From Montifringilla adamsi (Eukaryota > Chordata > Aves > Passeriformes > Passeridae): DNA of 64,000 nt. The position numbers and the translations under genes are program-made. Positions 49,801-61,800 of this stretch are shown here, piece by piece. How positions within the stretch are numbered: position 1 is the stretch's first letter; every line of letters starts with the position of its first letter. The notes under the pieces are model-generated. The model was not told where the DNA came from, searched no databases, and saw nothing but the letters and a program-made list of their open reading frames with translations. The stretch covers positions 2,546,305 to 2,610,304 of the forward strand of contig JAGGNK010013559.1 in NCBI GenBank assembly GCA_017590115.1, in the 5' to 3' direction.

Positions 49801-52800
49801 GCACCACTGCCTTGATACCAGCTCTGCTCTTTGCAATTTGCCGCTGTAACACATTTTCCAGCTGCCCTTGGCTGATGCTTTGGGCAGGATTGGTGGGCAG
49901 CCCTGAGGGATGTTGATCTGATGAGTCTCTGGTTGTCTCTCTTTCCCAACTTTGGGTGTTGCCCATCTTCCTTCTGCATGGCTAATAAGTGAAAACTATG
50001 TGTGTTTCAGGTGAAACCAGCGGGAATGAAAGCGATACGGAAAATCAGCCCAAAAGTGAGTGAATCACAGGGCTGGTCCTGTCCCACAGCACTGCACCCT
50101 TGGCTGAGGCCCTGGTGGGATGAGCTGACGTGTGGGGATCTGCTGAGACAGGGCCAGGGAGCCTCTCAGAGGCCACATGGCCACGTCTGGGAGCTGATGC
50201 TGTGACAAACCAACCTCTGTTTTTCCCTTTCCCCTGAGCCCTTGAGGTTTAATGCCATTAATCTGCCAGTCAGCAGAAGCAGAGTCATTTTTGGGTCGGA
50301 AGGAGGTTGTTCCTGATCACCTTTGCTGCTGCTGCTTGAGGTTATCTCCCTCCTGATTCCTTCCCTTGGTTCTGTTTTATGTAATGCTGTGAAATGTCCT
50401 TTCTTCTGGGGAGAGTTCACCTGGGTATTTGTCTGACTCCAATGTCCTGAGCTGGATCATAGACCCAAACTCCAGACCTGAAACACCTGCTTGGTTTTAG
50501 GGGCTTTTAGCTTCCATGTGAAGATAGATTAAAGAGAAGGATCTGGCAAAGGGTGCCCAGAGCAGCTGTGGCTGCCCCTGGATCCCTGGAAGTGTCCAAG
50601 ACCAGGCTGGACAGGGCTTGGAGCAGCCTAGGGTGGTGGAAGGTATTCCTGCCCATGGTAGGGGGTGGCACTGGATGAGCTTTGAGGTCTCTTCAACCCA
50701 AACCATTCAAGGATTCTATGAATTCTATTATTCTATTCTATGATTTTATTTTGGGTGTTTCATTTACTTAGAGGGAAATATTCAAAAGGCTTTAACTCCC
50801 CTATGTTAAGGAGAGTAGTGGAGAGTGAAGAATCTCAGCAGAAATACTGAGATTTCTTCAGAAAGATTGAGTCACTGCCTGATGGAAGAGTTGTTTGAGA
50901 GTGTCTAGAATGTGTCACAGTGCCTGGGCCACAGGAATTCCTGACGTCAGAGGGCTGTGCCTGTTCTTGTGAGCCTGTGCTGCCTGTCAGGACAGCCCAG
51001 CCTGGGGGTGCCTTGGCCAGGGAGCTGCGTCTGCCTCTCCTGAGTGCCCCTGGTGTTTGGAGTGGCTCCCTGAGTCCTGGCAGCTCCTGACCTGGTGCAG
51101 CTGGCCTTCACTCCCTGGTACCCTGTTGTACACTCTGAGATGTGTAAGAACATCAGGGCAGCAGGAGAAATTCCAGTGTCTGTCAGGGGGAATTTGCAGA
51201 GCTGCAGATTTGCAGGATTCTGGATTTGCAGGCCAGTGTTCCCTGTCTGAATCACAGAATCCTGGAATTGTTAGGGTTGGGAAAGACCTCTAAGGTCATC
51301 AAGTCCAGTCATCAACCCAGCACCACCACCATGCTCACCATTAAACCACATCCTCAAGGGCCACATCCACACATTTCTTAAACACCTCCAGGGATGGTGA
51401 TTCCACCACTGCCCTGGGCAGCTTGCTCCAATGACAGCAACCATTCCAGTGAAGAAATTGTCCCTAATATCCAATCTAAACCTCCTCCAGTGGAATCTGA
51501 AGTTATTTCCTCTCATCCTCACTTGTTCCCTGGGGGAAGCTCAGCTCTGTGCACAAGGAGCTGACACAGGTTTCATATCCCACGCGGAGCATTTGAGTGT
51601 TGGGCAAATCCACCCGTTCCTTTCTCCCCCTCTGATGGCAATGCTGAGTCCTCTTCTGTGCCCTGTAGGTGTGTGGCAGTGCCAGGGGTTTTTTGCTCTC
51701 CCCAGGTCGCCCCAGGTGCCTGAGGCGCTCGGCCTCCAAGAGGAACCCGCACTACCAGACCTTGGAGAGGGATCTCATCGAGCTCCAGGAGCAGCGGCTC
51801 TTCGAGCTCTTTGTGGTGGTGTCCCTGCACAAGAAGGCATCTGAGGTCACCTACACACCACACATCATCCAGCAGTTCCCCAGCAAGGTAGGAGCTGTGT
51901 GGAAATCTGCTCTGCTCTATTTCCACTTCTGAACTGCACTGGTCAGGATCTGGGTTTGGAATGTGGGGCACCTTGCTCTGTTACACACCCAATGTGTGGT
52001 GTCAGGAGGTTGTTGAATATGTGTCTTAATAATAAGTTTATTTTCTTTTTTGAACTACTTTTTTCCTACTTAATTCAAATTTCATGAAGCCAAGGGGTAT
52101 TTGATACCAGCTGAAGGAGAGGAAGGAGTGCAGAGCTCTGTCCCAAAGCTGGCAGGAACCTCATCCTGGCAGTCTGTCCTTTACAAACAAGGAGTGAGGC
52201 ACTGATGATGCACAGGAACTGGAGTCCCAGGGCTTTTATGCTTATTTGTACTGTTTTGAAAAAGAATAATTTAAAAAATGGCAAAGCTGTTTGTAGAAGC
52301 CCCCAAAACCAGGAGAGCTGTGGAAGTTGAAGCTAAGCCAAGCTCTTTGAAATAAGCTGTTCAGCCCAAACGGGTGGCAAAACCAGTGTGTGACTGAATT
52401 TATAGCTCAGTGAACTAATTTGGGAAGCTGAGATGGAGCCTTAGTGGTTCTGTGGTACCAGATTGAGATGAATATTCAGTTGTCAGTGTCTGGGCTCATA
52501 CCTGCTGCCTTCCACTGAAAACAGAACAGAGCCAGCAATTCTGGCTGGGCCATCAGAAAACCAGGGATAATTGAGGAATCTGCATGTCATCCACACAGAG
52601 GAGATGTCAGATCCACTCAGGGTGGTTGTGTGGGACCCCAGCAGGTCCCACAGTGTCCCATAGGATGTGTGTGCAAATAACTCCAGTGTCTTAAGTGAGT
52701 ACATGCCTCGGGTTCACAAGATAAATAAGGAACTTCAGCCAGAAATAGTGCACAGTGTTAATTTAGTGGGTAAGCTGAACACACCCAAATAATATCTGCT

Positions 52801-55800
52801 AAAAGTGCAAACTTTGGGGTGTTGGGAGGGAGAAAGGAGTCCAGCAGATTTGGGGTTTCCCTGGTGCAGCCTCTCAGTCTCTCCATTGCCTTTGGAAAGG
52901 GCACTGCAGGGTTCCCCTCCTGCTCTCTATTGGCTTTTATAAAGGCACTGACACAAAAAATTATTTTCTCAGATTTATTTATCTTCTGCTCAAGGGAAAG
53001 TGTTTTGGTGAGTGACTTAGATGGGACAGTGGGTCAGATTGGGTGTCTCCCTTCTAATATTAGCTTTGCTTCCCAGTAATCTGCTGTCACCCTCTGCTTT
53101 GGGCTGTGTGCCCAAGGACATCTAAGCTTTTGTACAACTGTTACTCTGTGAAAATGCTGTTCTGTTTTCCTAACACTTCGTGCTGTCACACTTGGGACAT
53201 TGGAATAGCCTGGATGTGCTGAGTGCCTAAAATCAACTTCATGCAATAAACTTTCCACTTCTCAGGGGCATTTCCTACTTAAATGTGTAAAATTTCCTTA
53301 CATTTCTTATGAAGCCTCTTATCTGAACACCTTTCTTTTGCTCTTTCTGGACAGTTTTGATCATGGAAAGTGTCCTGGAGTCCTTGAGGGATTTGATTTG
53401 AGCCCACATGTGATGTGGCTGGAACACGTGATTCAGGGACAGTTTTTGCACTTCAGTTATGAGTGATCAAAAGCTGAACACATTCCTGCTCCTATTAGTG
53501 TTTTCAAATCTGCCAGGGGCAGAACCAAGGCAGGCTGGCCCAGCCATCATTTGTGGGCTCATCTCTACATTCATTTTCCAATAAACTTAGCCATGCTTGT
53601 AGATCCTTACTCTGTCCTTATCAAGCTGGGCCATTTTACAAAGGTCCAATCAGCAGGAAAAATGCAAGAGGGAACTGGGAATCTGCTAATGGTCAGAACA
53701 TGTTCTCCTGTACCTGTGCATTAGCTATGGGATGGATCAGCCTTTGGAAGTGTTAGGAAGATGCTTTCTGTATTTTAAATGCTGCAGCTGTGCACCAACT
53801 TCAGTGACTTCAAATGCATCTGTTACCTCTCCAGCCTGAACATCCCTTCAGACCATCAAAGGATACTGAAGAGAGGCTAAAGGTCATTCCCAAATTCTGC
53901 TTTCCAGATCCTAAAGACTGGTTCCCTTCATCAGACCTCAAAAGGTAAACACCTGGTTTTGAATACTTGTGACTGAAAGAGGCAATGCTGAAAACTTTGG
54001 ACTGTGCCAGAGAAGCTGTAGCCAGAGTAGGGAAAAAGGATCCAGAAAATCCCTGTGGTAGGAGGGAGGATGAGGTATGGAGCTGGGCTAGAGAGCTGCT
54101 GCCTTTCCTGTAAGGAGGAAGAATTTGTCCAAGGCTGGAAGTGCTTCTGCTGCTCCTTGGCTGAATGGGGAAGCAGCTGGGAAGAAGGAGAGCTAGAAAA
54201 GCTCAGTGGGAGCATCTGGGAAGGAGGAGAGATGGAAAAGCTCAGTGAGAGCAGCTGGGAAGGAGGGGAGCTAGAAAAGCTCAGTGGGAGCAGCTGGGAA
54301 GGGGGAGAGATGGAAAAGCTCATGGGATGCAGGCTTTTACCCTGAACAGATCCCAAAGTCCTTGTAATCATGCCTTGGCCCTTGTCAGCATGACCAGAAG
54401 GAATCTGTGTGCTTTGTCAGTCTGTCCCCTGGGCTGTGTGGTGAATTTAACCCTGACTCTCCTTGTTCCCCAGTGAAACCTTTTCCTTTGTGCTGACGGG
54501 GGAGGATGGCAGCCGTTGGTTCGGGTACTGCAGGAAGCTCCTGGTGAGCATCTCTGGGAGGGCTGGGGGTACAGGAAGCACTGTCTGGGCACTGTCAGGA
54601 CGTGACTCAGGGCTGCTTTCCCACGTGGGTTACCCATCCTGTGCTGCTGTGGTGGTGCCAGCCCTTGGGTTGCAGAGGGAAGGGTCACGATGGTGCCCAG
54701 AAATAGGGAAATGGGCTCTGGGCATGACCCAGCTCCTGGAACTGGGTGTTCCTTGAGAACCTTCATAGTCATAAATGTAGGGAGGGCTGTAGCAGAAGGA
54801 GTTCTGCAGATCAGCTGCAGTGTGGGTGCTGGGTTGATCCTTGCCCCCCTGTTCTCAGCAGAGCTGTTGCTGTTGCCTTTCAGCCAGAAGGGAAAGGGAA
54901 GCGCCTGCCTGAGGTGTACTGCATCGTGAGCCGCCTGGGCTGCTTCAACCTCTTCTCCAAGGTGAGCTGGCACAGCCTATTCCTGAGCCCTGACAGCCTG
55001 CAGGCTCCACAGAGTGACTGGATGCTTCTGTCAGGCTTAGTGATTGCAGCTCATCCCAGGAGAGTGGTGCTTCCTCTCTGTCTTTGCTTTGAGCAGGGAA
55101 ATATAATCCTGGTGCTGAGCCTTGTCAGGCAATGCACAAATCCTTCAGCAATTACTGCCAGGAAAGGCCTTCTGATACTTGCTGTTACTGAGGGTGCCCC
55201 TTCATCCTCTAATACCTGGTGTTACTGAGGGTGCCCCTTCATCTTCTTCTTCTGTGACTTGGAAATGGAAAATCAGCTTGGGACAGGGTTGGATCTCCCC
55301 TGGTTTTTTGCAGCACCATGAGGAGGGGAGATAAGGAGGTGAGGACTGGGGAAAGCTGCTGCAGATAAAGTGCAGTTATTGCAGCAGAATACAGGGACAA
55401 GCTTTGATGGAAGATGGTTCTGATTGTTGGAGCACAGAGTTTCTAGAACAGCATTTCAGGGAGGTTTCTTGGTGAGGGGCATGGGTGTTGCTCCTCTTAA
55501 CTCCTCTAAATAATGAGAATTTGATGACTACATTCAAGATATTTCCTTCCAGTAGCAGGAGACTGGAGAGTTGTGCTCACAGGAAGCTGTTCCTGTTTGA
55601 CTGTTCAGACATTTGAGATGAATTTCACAGGGTTCCCAAGCGAGGTGGGAGAGGGCAGTGGATCTGTGCTGGTGCCTTCTCTGATGGATTCTCCCCTGTG
55701 CTCAGCAGCAGCAGTGACCCAAGGCTCTGTGTGTTTCCCTGCAGATCCTGGATGAGGTGGAGAAGAGGCGGGAGATGTCCCCAGCGCTGGTGCACCCCTT

Positions 55801-58800
55801 CATGCGCAGCGTGATGGAGGCGCCGTTCCCCGCCCCGGGCCGCACCATCACCGTCAGGAGCTTCCTGCCAGGAGCAGGAGATGAGGTAACACAGCTCAGG
55901 GTGAGCTGCCTGCTCTCTCTGGGGTATCAGAGAGGGCACAAATGCTCTTTGCAAACTGCACAGTGGTGCCTGGATGTGGCCACATTTCTCGCCACATTTC
56001 TCTTCACAGAGAAAAGCAAGGCACAACTTCCCAAGGATATTTCTGGGATTCACATTCTCTGAACCTCAGAAAAAGAAAAAACAATTCTTATCTCATTTAC
56101 TGCTCCTGTGTTTTGAACAAGTGGAATGCATTGTGGAAGATTGTTTACCTGAAGGGAATTGGTAATTGGATTCTGGTGTGTTTTGATTCATTGACCAATT
56201 GAATCCAGGTGTGTGTGTCAGGACTGTTGCCTTACAGTCACGAGATTCTGTTCAGTTGAGCGTGTGTGCAGATTCAGTTTAGATGTAGTGTAATATAGTG
56301 TAGAATAAAGTAATGAGTTAGCCTTCTAACATCAATGGAGATTTCTCCCCTTTGTCGAGGTTGCCTTGCTTTACTATACCTGGAAATAATTAGTATGAAG
56401 AAAACATCCTGGAGTTGGAAGGGAGACTGTCCCAGAGATGTGTTTGCTGTGGAATCATCTGCCATGGAAGTGATTCCCTGCTTCTTAATGAAGAGCTGGG
56501 GCACTCTTCTGTGCTGCCCCATGCCAGCTGTCTGGGTCATGGGATTCTATGTAGAATCATGGATTCAGAGAATATCCTGAGCTGGAAGGGAACCACAAGG
56601 ATCATTGAGTCCAACCCCTGGCACCCCAACAATCCCATCCCTGGAGTGCTGTCCAAACACTCCTGGAGCTCTGGCAGCCTCGGGGTTGTGCCCATTCTCC
56701 AGGGAGCCTGGGCAGTGCCTCTGGGGAAAGAACCTTTCCCTGATACCCAACCTAAACTCTCTTGGCACAGCTCCAGCCTTTCCCTGGGTCCTGCCCCTCA
56801 GGAGGAGCTGCTGAGCTGTGCCTCAGGCTGAGATCCCTGCTCTGGGCTGCTCCCCCAGCTCTTCGTGTCTGTGTGCTCCCAGGTGATGGAGCTGTGCCGC
56901 CCCTTGGACTCCAGGCTGGAGCACGTTGACTTTGAGTGCCTCTTGCAGTGTCTGAGTGTGTCCCACACCATCCGGGTGTTTGCCTCTCTCCTGCTGGAAA
57001 GGAGGGTCATCTTTGTGGCTGACAACTTAAGGTGAGAGATGAGTCTGAGTAGCTCTTGCTGAGGGAGGCTGTCACTGGTTGTTATTGTTTCTTCTGTGTT
57101 TGGACCTGTCCCATGTCCAAGCTTGTCTAGTTTTGCAGTTAGTTCCATTTGAAAACCTTCTGCACTCCCCACACAGCATGTGCATGCCTAGAATTGGGAG
57201 TATGCTGTTTACACAAGAGGAGATAAGGGAATGTTTCCTTTTTGCCTCTTTAGCCTGGCTTGATGGTGGTTTTAGCTCCCCATAACTGAGTTCAGAAGTG
57301 GGTGCATGGGGCCTCTGCTGATGCACAGACTGTACACGTGCGACACATGCCCTGAAGGAGACCCTGACCACCCTCCCTGTGCTTCTCCCACCTCTCCAGC
57401 ACTCTGTCTAAATGTGGGCACGCTGCAGTGGCAACGCTTTACCCCTTCACCTGGCAGCACACCTACATCCCCGTCCTGCCAGCTTCCATGATCGACATCG
57501 TGTGCTCTCCGACCCCATTCCTCATTGGCATCCTCTCCTGCTCCCTGCCACAGCTCTGGGACCTGCCCATAGAGGAGGTGAGGATATGTGAGACACAGAC
57601 AGTGTCAGTGGGATGAGGCTGACCTCTCTGGAATAATCTCTGGATTCTGTCTCTGTATAAACTCTCTAACTTCTCTGAGCCGCTTGGTGAATTTGCCAGA
57701 TAAATGTCAGGATGTTCCAGCATTATCAAAAATAATAATATTCACTGTTCTCAGAGACAGGCTGCACCCATACAAAACTTGTGTTTTGTGTGTGACAGCC
57801 CTATTTAAAAAACATCCCACATCTAAAAAACAAATTAAAACCTGTTTTTTTTCTATATAGCAACATACCTGGTTATGAGTCAGTGTGTTTTCTGTGTCTC
57901 CCCAGGTTCTGATTGTTGATCTTTGTGCTGACAAGTTCTTGCAAGAGGTGAGTGAAATAACAGTACCAGTAACTTGTGGGTTTATGCCAGGAAAAGGCAT
58001 TGATGAAAAAAAAAATAAAAAGAAATCAGGCGAAGCTGGTGTTCATATGGAGACTCCAGTGGCTGAAGAAATACCTTGTAATCCTTTTGAACTGACAAAG
58101 AAACAGGCTTACAAATCCTTATTGCAATGTTGAGGTTGCATGAGGTGGAGAGCTCTGCAAAGCCAAAGATGCTGCTTGTCTGAGCTGAGTTTAAAAACTC
58201 TTACTTGGTTTCGCAGGTGAAGGGAGTCCCTAAGATTCTCTGCTGTTTTTGTCTGTCTCTCCCTGTTCTGTACAGCACTTTCTCCTCTCTCATCCAGCTG
58301 GGAGGGTGTTTGTTGGTTTGGGTTCTTGTTTTTCCCAGGAGTGACAGTCTAGGGAACAAACAATCACAGTTCACTTGGGGTTCTCTGCTGAACTTCCCCA
58401 AAAGTGCTTCTGCATCCCCAGACAAGTAGCTATAAAAATGCTGGGGATTTTGTTGCTAGCTCAGGATATTTGCTTCTCTTTTTCCTTGCCTCACTGTTCT
58501 GTTTTGTATTGCAGCCTGCAACTGGAGAAAGGTATTAAAGAAATGGGGGATTTTTTAAACCATATTATGAAACTTGTAATATTTTTCTCAACAGACTTTT
58601 ATTGGTTTTGTGTGTTTTACTGGTGAAATAAGCCTGAGTCTGTGTGGTGGCCAGTTGTGTGACTCTAATAAAATCTTCTTGGGGCATGCTGAGCAAATGT
58701 GTTTAATTTCTGTGGTTGCAAGATAAATATATTGTCTCCCTTAAGACATATCACAGAATAACGCCCCTCTAACTGCTTGAGGCATGATATGAATATTTCT

Positions 58801-61800
58801 AATCTACCCCCTGGTTCTCCTGCTGATAGGAATAACACAAAAGTCCTTCCTTGGCTGTTTCTGCCTGTAGGCATCAGATGAGGATGAGATCCTGCCCCAT
58901 AAACTGCAGGCTGCACTTGTACAAATCCTGGAAGAACGGAGTGAAATCCTGTCACACGAGCAGACTGACACACAAGGTACTTTCTGTGGAAAAGGTTCTT
59001 TGGAAAAATGTTTTCCCATTAGCAGATCTCTACCATGGAGTTGGTAGAAATGAGCAAATTGAAAAAAAACACTAAGAAGTGACATTTTAGCTGTTTCCCT
59101 GTGATCTTGCTGAGAACATCTTGTGAATGTGTGAGAAGGTTGGTGTGCTGACAGTTCCTCTTTTCACAATTAGTGTGTGCAGAACTGTAGTTTCCTTTGG
59201 GCCAACAGGATCAGTTCCTTTGTGCTTTGAATTTTATTGTATCCTGTTGTGCTTTGAATTTTATTCTATTTTTCTAAGTGGCAGAGACAATGTTTTTCTC
59301 AGAGAATGTAGCAAATTTCTGTATTTTAGAGGGTTATCTGGCCAATCATTTTCCAAGTTGGACTGCTTTATACATGATTCATCAGATAAGGGAGTGTGAG
59401 AAACTTAAAAAACTCTGAGGGGCTTGAGAGAATGGCACCAGCAAATTATATAATTCCATAAATATAAACTCTCTGTTTTACAGAGAGTTTGTCTTCTGTA
59501 GTTTGCCTAATTCTTGAAGAGAATTAAACTTAGCCTGTGTACGAGCTAAAAGCTCATTACACACCAGATGTTTGACAGGGAAATAATCTAGGTGTCAGTT
59601 CTTAATTGGATAGTTTAGCTTTAAAAGACCTTGTAACAAGAAATTGTTAGCCATTTTGTGCCTTCTAATGAAAAGCTGCAGAACTCACAGCAGTGAGACT
59701 GTTTTACTGAGAAGAAATAATACACACCTGAGTCTGAACATGAACTATCATCTCCAGTGCCTTCAATCCAGACCCAGAGAAACCCTGGAGAGCAATGACC
59801 AAAGTGCCAAATGTCCTCCCCACAGGTGACACGAGCCTGAACTCGCTGGTCTCGGAGGCTTTTGTGCAGTTCTTCGTGGAGATTGTGGGGCACTACTCGC
59901 TGCACATGAGCGTGACGGAGCAGGGCCAGCGCGTGTTCCAGCGCGAGCCCTTCCGCAAGTCCCACGGCTCGCGCACCGTGCGCCACTTCCTGCACGGCTT
60001 CATGGAGACACAGATGTTCGCCGGCTTCATCCAGGACCGCGAGCTCAGCAAGAGCCTGGCCAAAGGTGATGCCTTGTGAAGCCTCACCTGCAACACAGGC
60101 TGGATGTGGTAATTACAGATCCTCTGAATGGAGAGAGACAGCTCTCTGCCAGGGTTTTCCTGGGAAGCTGTGAGAAACAGTTCTTATCTCCACTTGCTGC
60201 ACCTGTTGTTGTGCACCTGTGGAATGTGTTATGGAGATTTGTTTACCAAAGGGTGATTTCTTAATTGGACACTGGTGATGGTGTTTGGATTGATTGATCA
60301 GTTAGGTCAAAGCTGTATCGGACGGTCAGTATGGGTTACGAGCTTTGGATTGATTGACCAGTTAGATCAAAGCTCTATCCAATGGTCAGTAAGAGTTACG
60401 AGCTTGCTGACTGCAAGCTCAGCAAGAGCCTGGCCAAAGGTGATGCCTTGTGGAGCCTCACCTACAACAGAAGCTGGATGTGGCAATTACAGATCCTCTG
60501 AACGGAGAGAGACAGCTCTCTGCCAGGGTTTTCCTGGGAAGCTGTGAAAAGCTCAGAGAAAAGAATGAGAAACAGTGTTATCTCAGCTTGCTGCGCCCTG
60601 TTGTGCACATGTGGAATGTGTCACGGAGATTTGTTTACCAAAGGGTGGGATCTTAATTGGACACTGGTGATGGTGTTTGGAGGGATTTACCAATTAGGTC
60701 AAAGCTGTATCAGATGGTCAGTAAGGGTTATGAGCTTCTTAATAAATGTGAAAAATGCATATTTTATGATTGGCTTTTCGCAAATATTAATATTATATGT
60801 GTTATGTTAGAAAATTATGCCGTATTAATTTTCTTAAGTAGTGTGTTAAATGTAGTTTTAGGTTATAACATAATGTTAAAATAGAAACTATGCTATGTAA
60901 GACACTTTAAGAAAAGACACTGGGATAGCAGCCACAGGACACCATAATCTTTCAGAAAAAAAGAATTTATTGTTCTCTTATTGAGTTCTTCCCACCTTGC
61001 TGAGCCCCGAAGATGCCGTTAGGATTCAGAGGAAGAAGCTGACACTGACCAGACAGAATCCTTTGTTTGAATGGAATTTATGCATAATGTATGAGGTGTA
61101 TGAATATGCAACAGGCTGTTGTTTTTAAGGGTTAATCCTCTGTGTCCTTTTTTGGGCTTATTTTGCCCAGAAAGAGGTACCTGGACTGTCTGTAACTCTT
61201 TGTTTTTATTGTCTCGTATTGTCCTAAATCCTAATTGTCCAAATTTTTATTACTCTAATTATATTACTATTTTTATAACCATTTTATTACTATTAAACTT
61301 TTAAAATTCTAAAAACAAGTGATTAGCATTTTTTCCACAATAAATATAGTATAATTTAGTGTAGAGGAATAAAGCAATTGACCAGCCTTCTGCAATTATG
61401 GAGTCAATGCTAATTATTACCCAGCTGGGGGACTGCAGCCACAGCTAGATGGAGTTAAAGAATAAAGTAGGGATTTATTAAAAGGATCTCCTCAATGGAT
61501 GCAGCTTGGGCAGCACAAGAGCCCGGCCAGGGCTACACCCAGGTGAACCCAAAATGGTCACAAAAATGGATGGCTGGTCATGGGTGTAGCAATATCTAAA
61601 ATTAGAGTATTGTAGCAGTGGTCCCTGCTGGGTAACAATTAGTATTGACTCCATGATTGCAGGAGGCTAATCAATTGTTTTATTATACTGTACTATTCAG
61701 AAGAAACCCATCACCCTTGCTAGACACACACGTGGATCCCGTTGGTCAATGGAGCCAAAACACCATCACCAGTGTCCAATTAAGAAATCACCCTTTGGTA

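Larger units (their letters stand above)
60041..60786. repeat. 374-bp tandem duplication including an exon end and donor
   Basis: Unit 1 begins in exon 16 (60041) and unit 2 at 60415; spacing is exactly 374 through AATTACAGATCCTCTGAA, then 392 after an 18-base indel. Both units carry CTCAGCAAGAGCCTGGCCAA followed by AGGTGATGCC. Unit 1 also has an internal ~55-base duplication (GGATTGATTGACCAGTTAG). Confidence 0.88.
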
